From Dioszegia crocea (Eukaryota; Basidiomycota; Tremellomycetes; Tremellales; Bulleribasidiaceae), in NCBI GenBank assembly GCA_001600615.1, contig BCKK01000003.1, positions 214,465 to 278,464 on the forward strand: a stretch of 64,000 nt of DNA, in the 5' to 3' direction. Below are positions 22,602-34,362 of this stretch, piece by piece. The translations under genes and the position numbers were made by a program. Every line of letters starts with the position of its first letter. Position 1 is the stretch's first letter. The notes beneath the pieces were generated by a model, which was given only the letters and a program-made list of their open reading frames with translations, was not told the DNA's origin and did no database searches.

Positions 22602-23071
22602 GTTATCGCCATCGAGTTGAACGAATTCTCACGTGTACAATGCCCGCATGTATAGATACTATACGGGGCCCCTGATCTACGTCCAGCGCCCAGCTGGTCC
22701 CTGTTCATGGCTGCTCTCTGTCTTGGTACAATTGATATTCGGACGACCCTGCATCAGGGTCAGCGTATCTGGAACACCTAGTCGGCGTTCTGCTAGCTGC
22801 ATCTCAATCCACACCAAGCCAGCGGTCAGGATATGATGGTGTGAGTATTTGAGTATGATGAGAATTTGACAACAGGAGTGATACACTACGTACACTCTGC
22901 GCATCTACAAAGGGCGAGCCATACACAAACTATCAATCATCAATCACCTCTACGACCTCTGCAGTCAATCGTCTCACTGCCATCTTCTCATCTAACTAGC
23001 TTTGCCCCACATTCTCCGCCATCCAATGGCCATGCACTCCCAGAGCCCCAGAGGACTTCACTTGGCGGCAT
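22602..23071. other. Intergenic, convergent with the PARP-UBC gene
   Basis: No coding evidence; probably the two 3' UTRs. Confidence 0.4.
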
Positions 23072-26000
23072 TTAAGTAAGAGCCATCTAACAATCAGCCA
23101 CAACTCAACTTCACGCGCTAGTTTGACATACCTGTTCAAAATCCTTCGGGATTTCCCAGCCCTTAACATATCAGCAATCATTCTCTTTCCTGCAAACATA
23201 AGACGTACATGATGAGTCGCAACTCTTTTATAAGCCTCAACAGCTTCATGTATCCCATAAGGCATCTGCCACCTATGCGGGTCGATCCTGGCGGGACGAT
23301 CTGGAAGTCAGCTTTTAGGCCTTGTCTCGACGACCCCGAGAAGGACTGTAGCTCACCAGCAGCAGTCATGTTGAGCATGATATCTCGAATCATCGCTTCC
23401 ATGCAGAATGTAGGGTTCCAGCCGCTTGTCTGAAAAAAATCAGCATTTCGTTATAATCATGAGGAGAGGATATCGGGAGATTGAGAGTTGATGATGGGGT
23501 TTATGGGCATGGGTTACGGCATGACGGCAGGATGCAAAGATACGCAGGTCAAGAGAAGGCAAGGTGGAGTAGTGATTTATGGATCGCAAGTGATCAGAGG
23601 GGGGAAAGAAGGAGGATAAGGCCAAATATCTCAATGAACGTAAACTCACCGTCAAAATTTCGTTACACACCGATCCTCCCGCCGTAATGTTCCCACCACC
23701 TCCACTCGCGAATGGTAAACACCTAGGATAAATAATCCGCATGAAGGGTGGAGAAGCGGGGAAAGAAGCTCCAAATCGAAGTTCAGCACTGTATCATCAG
23801 CACCTATCCACAACAAACCAGACCCAAAACTCACATCATTGACTTGATTCCTAGCTTCTTCATCTCCTTCTTCAATATCGAATCATCATCAAATTCGAAC
23901 AATTCCAAAGTCCACGAAAAAAGCCTAGACCCATGAGCTATAATCCAGATATAACAGACAGGGAGAAAACAACTCACCGATCACTATCGGGTACTAGCCA
24001 GAAAGGCAATACACCCTCCTTTTGAGCCTTCATGACAGCTTTCAATTCCCTCATGATGGCTTTTGTCGCTCGGGGAGATGTGGCAGACGGTGGAGGAAGC
24101 ATTGTGATTTGTTTATAGAACTCTTCTGTCGCGGGCGTGTATGAAGATTTCCGGATGGGAGGTGGTGAATCTGGGATTTCGATGATTGGGGATTTGTAGA
24201 GGGCGGCATCGGATGGTGTGTCAGGTTGGGTATCGATAAATGTGGCCCGGGCGATCTTTTCGGGCATGTTCTGGTATATCAGCTTTGATTTTGCGCGAGT
24301 ATACAACCTCTATTCAGCTGAATGAGGTAGAGAGACGACATACCACTTCTAACGGACGTTGGAAGTACGTCGCCTTCAACTGCAAAGTCGGATCATGTAA
24401 AAATCTCCGTTCTCCAGCCCCTCCACTCCTCTTCCGTTCCATCTTGACGGGCGGCACAACCACGTCTGCCGGATCTTGCGTCACAGTCATAGCAATTTCC
24501 CCATCTGGTCCAAGGGGTGTCTTGGGGGGAGGAACAATTGGTGGCGCCGCAATACCCTCGACAAGCAAGAGGAACGGCTTGATCTGCTTGACCTTGTTGA
24601 TGACGTAGTATGGCTGCCGGGAGACAAATGTTTCAGGAACATTGACCAATTCGCATAGTGCTGTAGCGCGTGTGATGGCAAAGTCGGCGTTGGGACGGCG
24701 GGTCGTGTTGGGCCTAGCGTAGCTGCCCATTGAGATTCCGGAGTCGGCGGCGAAGTAGACGCCGTTCCCGTAGGCCTGGATGTTAGCGAGGGATGAAGGG
24801 TGAGGTGAAGGTGGGTGCGTGGTAGAGGCCGAGATGGAATTGGGGGTGTACGAGATTAAGAGGTATACAATGTCAGATGGTGGAGAGAAGGAGTGTGAGA
24901 ACGGAGGAGGAGTGATACAAGAGCAAATGGAAAAACTCACTCGACCACACGCAATCTCGTTGAAGTCCAAACCCGTCCTGAGAATATTATGCCACCTCTC
25001 CGCTCCAGATCCTGTAAATCAGCACTGACCCAATCACCCCTACTTCCACCCTATCTCTGACAAGACCCAGACTTACCATGAAAAGCCAGCATAGTCGGAT
25101 ATTTCCCCAAACTAGGCTTAACTTTCCTAGCCTCTCTAATCTCTTCCGCAAACGCCTCTTCCTGCTCCGGATCACCAACAACGAAAGAAAACTGCCTAAT
25201 ATTCGCACTGACGACTCCTGCTCCATAATTGGGGGTCGCAGCGACAGGGGCAGATTGATCATTAACCACTCCTTCACCTGCCCTTGTTTCTTTTAGGTAA
25301 GCTCGACATGTCCCTACTGTCCATCTGAGGACTGTCATTGCGCCCGGGTGCATACTGGAGTAGAGGTCCGATAGGGGTAGGCCGGAATTGAGATGGGCTG
25401 CAATGAAGGAGATGCGGGGGAGGGATTCGATTAGGTAGACCAACGCTCGTCGGCGTTCGGGTTCGGGTAGGTCGTCTAGGGGTGTTGAGGTTTCGCATAG
25501 GCCTGAGGATGGAGGAACGTCGATGCTGGATATCAGTAAATTTCGGTGTATCGGAGTAGCACAGTAAACATCGGTATATCGGGGTTGTAAGGGAAAGAGG
25601 GGAAGGACGAGAGTAGGATCTTGCAAGGACAGGGGAGAGGTGTGGAAAAAGGGGACGTACTTGATCCCAGAAGGGAAATCCATCCGTGTCGTCGAACTCG
25701 CAGCGGCATGTGCGAAGCTCAGTAATAGATCGACGACGCCTGGGTGGGTCTGAATAGTGTGTGACAGAGAGGGTCCCAGTCTGCGATATCAGCTTTGATT
25801 CCTCCCTCTTCGCTCCCCTCCCTCTTTTCTGCCTGATCCAAGTCCAGCCCCAGCTCCAAGCCCAAGTCCCCGCCTTCGCCCACCACGATTCCCTACCTTC
25901 CACCCACCCCACCCCACCCCATCAAAGAAAATTTACTCACCCAAGACTCATCATCCCATACAAACACAACGCCTTATCACAGACATATGGCCTCCTCCCC

Positions 26001-28135
26001 TCAACCTGCACGCCCACACCACAATTCAAACAATACTTGGGCGCCTTTGTAAACCGTCTACAAATCCAATAAAACGCAACCAACGGTAAATTCTCCGTTA
26101 AACCCAATTCTATCGGATCGGCAGGGTCCAAAGTACAATCTCCGATATTTGTAGGAATCATTTCTTCGTCGAATATTTTAGATATTTCCGCATCGTCCAT
26201 ACCGTATCGATCGGCAGAATCCCATGTGAGTGGGTATGAGACTCGGAGTTGATAGCATCGAGGAAATACTTTAAGGTGGGAAGTTAGGGCGTCCGAGAGG
26301 AAGAATGTCCGAGGGGGTAACTCGGGGGTCGTGGTGGAGTTGGAATTGCGGGGTGCGGGGCCGCGTCGACGGGTTACGGTTTGTCGGGAGATTTCTTCGT
26401 CGGATGGTTTGTCTGTGCGATTAGCTACGATAGAATTTAAGGAGGAGAGAAAAGAATGCGGGTTGGGAAAGGTGGGCGGAGGGGGGTAGGATAGGACGGG
26501 GTAAGAAATGACTTCAACCATGGCAAGTTGAAGCGGAGCGAATAAGGAGGGTGAGGAAGAAGGCTCGAAGTAAAGGATCTGACTGTGGACTTACAATCCT
26601 TATCCAACGTCAAAGCCCACTTGGTATCCGCATAACTCGCACCATACTTATCCATCCGCATAAGCAGTATAAACCGCATATCGTCTTCCCACGCTTCGAC
26701 CAGGTCATCGTCCCAGATTGCCAATTCGTTGGGGTCTATGTCCATACTCTTCAATGGGATCGAATAGGATACGACCTATGTTGTCAGCTGTCATATCCAC
26801 CATTTCTCCGACTGGAAAGACTTTGGGGCTGCGGTAGCTTACCCAATAATCCGAGATTTTGGTTAGGCCCGGTCTGTACCCTCTGCTTTTAGCCTGTAAG
26901 AAATCCCTGTCAAATCAGCATCGATCCAAGTCCGCGCTATATCGCTGCGCAAAGGGAATAGTGCCAAACTTACACTTTTACCCTGCCCCAATCTTTCCCT
27001 AAGTCCCCATGACACCCCTGGGCAACTTCGAACCCCCTTCCAATCTGACCCAACTCATCATCATCGTCAAACCCTACCAAACCTTCATCGTAATCCTCAT
27101 CATCTTCCAACACCTCCTCGGCTTTACCCCCATTCGCATCATCATCACCTTGCAACGCGCACAGGAGTCGGGTGATTAATCGTTGTAAGGGTAGATCGTG
27201 GATTGTAGTGAAGCGTTCAAAGATTTTTTGATGGGAGCGCCGGATGGGTGGTGGGGCTGGGGCTTGGATCAGGGTGTCGCATGTCTTTGGGTAGGTTGCG
27301 AGGTCTACATTATAAGCTTGAGCCAGACGTGGGTGTCTGCAGGGGAGAAGAAAGCCATCCAGTAAAGAGGGGAAAGGAGTTGACTTACTGGTGAAGAGGA
27401 TCAAGAGGGCATATGTAAAGCTCGATCCGTCCATATCTTCAAATGCAAGTCTAAACTTCACAGACATCTCCTTTTCGTCCCCTTTCAGATCTGGAGTGTC
27501 AGCTCTACTAAAATCCCGAATCACAGGCCCGGTGCAGCTCACCTAATACAGTCCCCTCCATCCCCGCATAACCCTCCACCACCCACCCTGCCGGACCCAC
27601 CAGACCCTCACACACCTTGGTATCCGCCACCCATAGACTCAGGCCGGTCTTGACGACTGACTCTACAAACCCTATTCCATCCCCATCATACTCTTCACCG
27701 CCATACAAGGCCTTATCAAATTCCAACTCTGGACTTTGATACCTCAACGCCATAGCAAAGTCATCATCCATCACGACGTCTCCGTCGTCTTCAAAGATTG
27801 GCGCCTCGTAGTCTGCACGAGTAAGGACTGTGCGGGAAGCGCGAGGTTTGATAACCCTTTTAATCCGCGAAGCTAAGAACATCAGTGGCAAGAAGTACAA
27901 TGTGAAAAGAAGGGGGCTTACTGGATCCAGATGAAGTCGAAGCTGGACTTGGTGGCGCGTCTTTCTGGGCTTGTGCGACTTTCGCCACTCGGGCCGAACG
28001 GCGAGGTTCGATGATCTCGATAGAGGATGAGCTGGAGGGGGTGCCGCCTGCGCGACTTTTACCTGATGAGGAAGAGGCAATGGAAATTGCGTCGTCGGCT
28101 GTAGCTGCGACGCGCTGCTTCTTGGCTGGAGGCAT
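23072..28135 (-). CDS. PARP catalytic domain protein with C-terminal UBC (UBE2Q-like) domain
   Basis: Large multi-exon gene starting at the ATG at 28135 with a basic N-terminus (MPPAKKQRVAATADD) and an RRSARVAK motif, probably nuclear. A long central region includes CLNCGVGVQ...CDKALC, a possible zinc ribbon. The PARP fold follows at about 25100-24550: FHGSGAERWHNILRTGL carries the NAD-binding His-Gly, and YGNGVYFAADS carries the donor-loop Tyr. The third triad position falls in VINKVKQIKPFLLL, where no Glu is obvious, suggesting mono-ADP-ribosylation or inactivity. The C-terminal part (about 23760-23072) is UBC-like: PFMRIIYPRCLPF, GGGGNITAGGSVC with the expected catalytic Cys, TSGWNP, and a final GWEIPKDFEQMALT. 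Fungal PARP-UBC fusions are known; this gene couples ADP-ribosylation and ubiquitin chemistry in one chain. The start lies 264 bp from the divergent reductase gene. Introns hold the gaps between open frames. Confidence 0.85.
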
Positions 28136-28398
28136 GGTGTCGCGTAGTAGGGGAGGAAGGAGAGGGAGGGAGGGGAGAGGAAAGGAAGGGAAGGGGAAGA
28201 AGGGGGAAGGAGAGAGAGGAAGGCTGATAGGGTTGAAGTGGGCGGGTGAGTGGATTCAGGCGCGTGGGAATTGTGTGGGGTCTCCACAATTGCCCCCGGA
28301 GCCCGTATTTCACGGTTCCGGGGGCCGAATACCAGCGAAAAAGCTCAAGCACAACCCAGTTACTGCTCTCCATTTTACCCAAGAGCTATATACACCAG
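28136..28398. promoter_or_regulatory. Shared divergent promoter of the PARP-UBC and ketoacyl-CoA reductase genes
   Basis: A 263-bp gap between two divergent start codons, with a long purine-rich run (GGAGGAAGGAGAGGGAGG and similar) at about 28150-28220 on the plus strand. Confidence 0.5.
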
Positions 28399-30005
28399 AT
28401 GGTCCTCGATACCACCCACGTCAAGGCGGTATCTCCGCTCCACCAGACCTTCAAAATTTTGGGTCAAGAAATCAGTGAGTTCAGCGCTTGGGTTCGCGAG
28501 TTAGCCATGACCGAACTGATGAACTGCAGCCATGGATGTCCCCCTCCCCACCCTCATCCTCGCCTCATTCGGAGCTATCGTCGCATTCCGATATGTCCTA
28601 TCGCTGGTTATATTCATCTTTCAACTGACCCTGTTTTCGGGTACTGATGTCAGTTTGCCCACATTTGAAGTCAATTGTTGAAACACCGAATTGAAGCTGA
28701 TGAATGAAGGTTAAATCATTCAAGACTCGACATGGTAAAGCATGGGCAATCGTCAGTGGAGCTACAGGAGGGATAGGGCTTGAATTTGCCCGTCAGCTCG
28801 CTGGGAAGGGATACAACATCATCGTCCTTGGTCGAAGGCAAGAGGTTTTGGAGCAAGTTTCGAAAGATCTCGGTGAGTCGTGCCGGGCTGGCGACGTACA
28901 ATATGCGGGGCAGGTGGCTAATATCCAGAATCCAAATACAAAATCCAGACCCGATTCGTCGTGGTGGATTTCGCATCTCCTTCGTCGCGCGACGAGAAAT
29001 TTGCAGAACTGGGCGAAATGATTAAACCCCTCGATGTGGCGATTCTGGTTAATAACGTGGGAGCAAGTCATGAGATGCCAGTGGCATTTGCAGAGACTGA
29101 AGAGACTGAGATTGAGAATATTGTACAGACGGTAAGTGATGACTGACCCTTTGTCCTACTCCTTACTTCAGACCCAAATACCTTCTAAGCTTGATGAAGA
29201 CAAGTACCCAGCTGAACCCTTAGAACATCCTCGGCACGCTCCACCTAACCCGCCGCATCCTCCCCGCCCTCATAGCCCGGTCAGCCAAGAAAACCAACCC
29301 TAAATCTCTCGTTCTCAATATCGGCTCTATGTCAGGTCGCATCCCGTCCCCTCTGCTTGCAGCGTACGCGTGTACCAAGGGAGGGTTGCAAACTTGGAGT
29401 CGGGCGTTAGCGATGGAGGTGGAAGATCAGAGGGTGATGGTGAGGATGGTGATTCCGGCTTTTGTGGTGAGTGATCATGTACTAGATTCTCTTTTTTGGG
29501 GGGAGATTGCTTGTGAGATGAGGCGGAAAGGAAAGGGGAAACAAAAGACAAGGAGGGAGAGAGAATGAGTCTACGTCGAAACTTCTCCTCTATATAGCAT
29601 GATCCATCCCTTCTCATCCAACGATGATATTCCCCACTCCACCAAACCCCCAAACCCACACCCAATATCACCCCTCCCCCACCAGTCCCCCGCAATCTCT
29701 CTCCCACAAAAAACAGCGCTAACGCCCAGGTCTCAAACATGTCCAAAATCCGCAAATCCTCCCTCCTAGTTCCAACACCTTCCGCCTTTGTCCGCTCCAC
29801 CTTATCATCCCTAGGCCACACCCGAGGTGCCCAAGGACGGGCATACGAATGCACACCATACCCTACACATGCGGTCGTGGACTACGTTGTGGGGTTATTT
29901 GGGGGAGCGAGTGAGATGTTGGCGATGAAGGTTGTGCATGGGATGCATGTGAGTATTAGAGCTAGGGCTATTAGGAAGAAGGAGAGGGAAGGGAAGGGGA
30001 AGTAG
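28399..30005 (+). CDS. Very-long-chain 3-oxoacyl-CoA reductase (short-chain dehydrogenase)
   Basis: Second step of the fatty-acid elongation cycle in the ER: NADPH-dependent reduction of 3-ketoacyl-CoA. About six exons. The N-terminal part carries a membrane segment [20 protein letters not shown]. Then come the Rossmann motif [17 protein letters not shown] (GxxxGxG), NNVGASHE, the catalytic Ser in NIGSMSGR, and the active-site YACTK. The product is somewhat over 300 aa, which fits IFA38/KAR proteins. The start at 28399 (MVLDTTHVK) precedes the membrane helix; the first intron is at 28475. The intron before [11 protein letters not shown] (about 29467-29733) is long for this locus. The C-terminus is Lys/Arg-rich ([10 protein letters not shown]). 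The catalytic Ser, Tyr and Lys are present, so it should be functional. It belongs to the yeast Ifa38 / 17-beta-HSD12 group. Confidence 0.88.
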
Positions 30006-30535
30006 AGGAGGAGTATGTGCGTAGGGGAAGACAGGGGAAGTGGGGGGGAGGGGGAGGAGAGGGGAAAGGAACTTGGAGCGGAAAAAGAGGTGTAGGTCTG
30101 GCAGGGAAGGTATGAGGATTCATTTGGCCGGTTGATCGAAAAGAGGTAGTACACCACCTCGAAAGACTTGTGTGGTTTCAGTTCACCACGCTCTCTTGAG
30201 GGATATGGCTTTCAAGCTTACTTACTTACTTATTTACAAATATGGCTTCTAAAGCTTAGCTCACTCCCTCTCCTGGCAAGTCTAGAACGTTCCATATGGG
30301 GCACGCAAGTTATATCATCTTATCAGCCGAATGTCCTTTGACGACTTCAAAGCGGAGCCTGGAGATTTTGATGCCGGGTGATAAGGACAGGGTCGGATGA
30401 GTGGTCGGGGTGGCTTTGACGTTGTACTTTAACCGCGCTTTGAGTACTTACTTGAACATTCACACTCAGGGCTGACACTGGATCACACCCAAACCCACAT
30501 CTACAAGTCAGTCCCAACCCTTTCACGGCGCCGAG
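30006..30535. other. Intergenic, 530 bp
   Basis: Purine-rich 3' region of the reductase gene (about 30010-30075), then a TTAC/TTAT-type short repeat near 30219-30235; no gene seen. Confidence 0.45.
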
Positions 30536-31366
30536 ATGACTGCTCTGCCCTATGACGTGGTGGACTACGCCACCGTATACGACCCTCACGACCACGTCAA
30601 GAACATGATCGATTGGCTCAAGCACAACTCAGACAATTGGGCGACTTTCCGTGACTCGAAGAACAATGCCGAATCTGAGGATCGGGACGCACGAAACGTT
30701 TCAGAATCGGTCGCACGGAAGTTGGTCGAGCACGGCCTGGGGGTCACATCGGCTTTCATCGAGAGCCTGCTTGCACCCAAGGCGAAACTCGAGGCCGTCG
30801 GGAACATCAAGCCGGGCCGTTCAACCTACACTGCCGTCGAAGAGGATCCGGCCACGTACCAGAGGTTCCTCCAGGAATCAGTGTATTCTTCCAAATTCGA
30901 GACCGCAATTGCGAACTGCGGTGGACAGTACGAGAGCATCGATGAAGCCATGTCTTTCCCTCCTGGCATGAGCAAGAAGCTTTTACGATGGAATCCGGGA
31001 CCGCAGAAGAGCTTCATCACCCATCATCCCACATCGGCAGTGACGTTGAACCTGAGTCACTACAGGGATATCGAGGACTTGGTCAAGCGCGAACAGAGCA
31101 ATCGTGACATTGTTCAGGCCTTTACCGATGGCGGGTTTCTCATCTCTGAAGAAATGGTGCAAACAATGTGGAATAGCCTTCATCCACATGTGCGATTGAA
31201 CTTTGTTGCTTCCTTTTTTCAGGACTCTCAGGATCTACTTCGCAAGACATTGCAAGAGCCATTCTACAAGTCGCAGCAGTCGTGGATCGTGAGTGCCCTT
31301 TGTTTCCAACTCATGACCGTACCATCGCTAACTCAATGACAGGATGTGGAGAAGCAAGTCTTGTGA
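30536..31366 (+). CDS. Helical protein of unknown function (family B)
   Basis: Exon 1 is 30536-31288 (251 codons, intron phase 0). Exon 2 starts at about 31343 with GATGTGGAG and ends with TGA at 31364-31366 (DVEKQVL), giving 258 aa. The sequence is almost entirely helical and charged. HVKNMIDWLKHN matches DVCALTDWLRKR of the 33434 minus-strand gene, and LLRWNPGPQKSFITHHP matches the 21609 gene, whose exon 1 has exactly the same length. No signal peptide, membrane segment or catalytic motif was seen. A dispersed paralogous family is inferred; the cellular role is unknown. Confidence 0.65.
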
Positions 31367-31787
31367 AGGTTTCGATCGGGGAGAGGGGGAACGAGCTGGA
31401 GATCACGCGAGATCCCGTTTGTCAATATGTGCCGGCTTCTAGATAGGTTCGTGATTAGATGTATATACTGCGTTGCCTAGTCTGCTACAGTGATATCAGC
31501 TCTGTAGAACGTTAATACATTGCGATTCTTATCGCCAGCTAGAATCACGCTCCTTCTTCAGCAGATCAAAATCATTGCTGCGACCAGTTCTTGATGGCTG
31601 AGCGGAGCGGTGGGCGGGGAATTAAGGTAAGTACGCATCGCCAAACACCACACCAGTGCCAAGCGACGAGAGACAAAACAGTCGATGTCGCAGAGGACAG
31701 CGATGGTAATCCATCCGATCCATCCCGGATTCGCGCTGGTTCGAGTTTCTGAGCACCCCCCTGAGATACATCTCCCACAAATCACCC
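31367..31787. other. Convergent intergenic region
   Basis: 3' ends of the flanking genes; no gene seen. Confidence 0.4.
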
Positions 31788-33127
31788 CTAATCCACATCC
31801 GATCCGTCCCCCTTCTCAACCGTATCCTCATCAGACGACCCACCGACCTTCTCCTCCAACATCTTCTTCGCCTCCTCATCCACAATCTCAAACGCCACTG
31901 CAAAATACACCTCTCCGTCCGTCTGGTCTTTTGAGCCGGGAGGCGCGCGCTTTTTGCAGACGTAAGTGACGGGTTGGCCGTCCCAGTACTTCAGGAGAGG
32001 GAAGGACAGGTTGAAGGGGGGTGGGAGTTTAGCTGAGAGGGTGTTGAAATCTGGGAAGTTAGCAAAGGCCCGCAGAGTGTCGAGTGAATGACATCAGATG
32101 TGCCTGTAATATCCCTGAGCTAGAAGAAGAGGATGTGGGGTGATAGCTGAGGATCATCGATGTTATGTGGAAAGCGCGGAACAAAGTTCCGGGAAACACA
32201 AACAGAGACACGATTTGGATCGAGCTCGCAACTCACCTAGGTAGCCGTTACAGAACTCCATCCCCACCCAAGTAGATTTATCCAACACGACAGCTTTCCT
32301 ATGTTCTGGATATCCTAACCATCGTTTCCGTGCTGCAGCCTCTGCTGACGCAGACATCCCGATACCTGGCGGTGGCGATTCTGCAATCTTGTCAGCGACA
32401 GTCTTTCTATAGGACCTGAACAGAGATTGCTCGCCTCCTTCATATAAATCCCCTAATCTTTCTAAACTCTCTTCCTCGATCGACGGTGTATACTCTGGTT
32501 CGTCGGCGTGGAGGGATAGATAATTGAATGTCGCTAATGTTGGCGAGAGCGCCCAGGGCTTTTCACCATATACGTCTAGTTCTATAGTCGGGTCTAGAAA
32601 TCTAGGCCGTCAGCATATACTGCTCTGAGATACTATAATGAGACAGAGACGCTGCCAGACTGGCGGGGCAAGAGGGCAGTAAGCCAAACTCACTGCATCG
32701 CCTTGATGGCTATACTGCTCCCCCAAGGTAATTGACTCTTGATAGATTTCTCAAACATATTCCCAAATACAAGCTCGTCCGCATCGACAGGATCAAGGAA
32801 GCGGCCTACATCTATCAGCCCAATCCAAGTCTGCGCGGCGAACCCAGAGCTCGGACCATCCGATTCTCGATCGCCAAGCGGGATTACCATCAACTCACCT
32901 CTCGTCACAATCGCATAGGTCATTCCACTTCTTCCTTCTTGACCGAAATACTCTTCTCCTTCGCCCTTCTTCTCATCGCCTGTAAAGTCCTTGACCCATA
33001 CTGAGATCGTACCCTCAAAACCGGGTGTCTTGATGGTGGTTGGGGTGTTGGAATTGACGGCTAAGGGTTGGGTTGGTGGGTATGGTTGAGATGGGGTTGA
33101 GACGAGGACGCGGAGGCGGGGCGCCAT
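31788..33127 (-). CDS. DUF1769-like fungal protein
   Basis: Multi-exon gene starting at the ATG at 33127 (MAPRLRVLVSTPSQPYPP) and ending with TAG at 31788-31790. Recognisable blocks are GFEGTISVWVKDFTG, PLGDRESDGPSSGFAAQTWI, FGNMFEKSIKSQLPWGSSI, STWVGMEFCNGYLGDF, and YWDGQPVTYVCKKR followed by VYFAVAFEIVDEE. This order is what I recall of the fungal DUF1769 family (UPF0590), whose biochemical role is unknown. An acidic C-terminal tail follows (SSDEDTVEKGDGSDVD). Exon joins fall at GT...AG pairs near 32590-32690, 32370-32440 and 32050-32235. No membrane segment was seen. The family assignment is from memory of conserved blocks. Confidence 0.65.
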
Positions 33128-33433
33128 TGTGGATTAGCTACTGATGTGGGAGTGTGAGCGAAAGATACAAGTTCAAGCAAGGAGCAGAGTAGGATGATGG
33201 TGGCCGACTGATGACTTGGCTGGTGGCAAGATCCAGCCCAGGCTGTAACGGCAAAAGGCAAATGACGTAATCCAGTGAGCAGGCTGCGGTCTGCTGACTG
33301 CTATGGTGGAGCCTGCTGACGCAGATGGGGACACCTGCAGACCACAAGCACCCACAGTACAACTATCTCAATAGCCATATGTAGAGGACACAAGGTAGGG
33401 GTATGCATACGAAGACTATGAATCAATCTCGTA
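33128..33433. other. Intergenic, 306 bp
   Basis: Upstream region of the DUF1769-like gene; no other feature seen. Confidence 0.4.
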
Positions 33434-33958
33434 TCAATAACGGAGAAATATGCCCTCAGATCGCATCCAATTCTGGAGGTTTCCGCTCATGCCCACAACC
33501 CTCTCAACTTGACCTTCAGTAAGCATAAGGGCAGACTCGATCGTCGAGACATCCTCAAACCTCAAAAGGTGTAAAGTGTGCTCCAACAGGATGCCGCAGG
33601 AAGCGAGCGCATTGAAAACGACCTCGTCGGTCTTAGCATCTGGATTGAGGCGATACAGCATCTGATCAATGTATGAAGCGAGACCTTCTTCATCAATGAT
33701 GCGATCGACAGGCAGTAAGGAGGCTCGTAATTCGCACTTGATCATCTCGAGGTCGCATTCCGATACCGTGGCCCATGACGTGAAGGCGGTGAAGTTGAGG
33801 GCGCGGGGCGATGTTGGATCTTGAGGTTGTTTGCGTTTGCGTAACCAGTCAGTCAAGGCACAGACATCGTCTCGGTCCACAAAGCGCTTGGCGGACGTCT
33901 TGTCGTCTGCGCTGGGAATAGTGCCGGGAATGTAAGAACAGCACTCGGATTGGACCAT
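33434..33958 (-). CDS. Helical protein of unknown function (family B candidate)
   Basis: A 174-aa single-exon protein. The ATG at 33958 is used; the frame extends three codons upstream only with a TTG. The segment DVCALTDWLRKR resembles HVKNMIDWLKHN of the 30536 gene, 2.4 kb away on the other strand. The rest is helical (DQMLYRLNPDAKTDEVVFNA, LLEHTLHLLRFEDVSTIESA). A TATAAC box lies about 110 bp upstream. The protein is shorter than the other family B members and may lack their C-terminal part. The function is unknown. Confidence 0.55.
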   Translation of the reverse strand: MVQSECCSYIPGTIPSADDKTSAKRFVDRDDVCALTDWLRKRKQPQDPTSPRALNFTAFTSWATVSECDLEMIKCELRASLLPVDRIIDEEGLASYIDQMLYRLNPDAKTDEVVFNALASCGILLEHTLHLLRFEDVSTIESALMLTEGQVERVVGMSGNLQNWMRSEGIFLRY

Positions 33959-33971
33959 GGCGAGCAAGGTG

Positions 33972-34362
33972 AGGGTGGTGCGTGAAGGATGGCAGCTTTC
34001 AGACTTAAGCTGGATTTAGAGGGGAATGTGAGGTGTGAGAACGTGGGGAGGGGGGGTCGCGGATGTTATATGCTCAGTTCAGCGATGGCGTGCGAAGACT
34101 TCAGGAAGCCGATCCTATCTGAAAGGACGTTGACCAGTGGGGCTCCCTCGAGCAGAATCGGAGCCTCTTAAAGCTTCTATGATCTCCCCCTCAGAATCCG
34201 TCGACAGAGAATGAGTCAGTGTTCTGCCACTCAATGAAAGTCAGTATCGTCAGATTCAACCGTTTGATACCGGATACATCAAGTAGAAGATGGACGAACC
34301 AGACATCAGACACTTCCTTTTGATATCTCTCGCGAAGACCACCCCTTCTCATTTCTTGACCT
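33972..34362. other. Intergenic, 3' side of the Mg transporter
   Basis: No gene supported. Confidence 0.4.
34066..34071 (-). promoter_or_regulatory. TATA-like box of the 33434 gene
   Basis: Reads TATAAC on the minus strand, about 110 bp upstream of the ATG at 33958. Confidence 0.35.
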
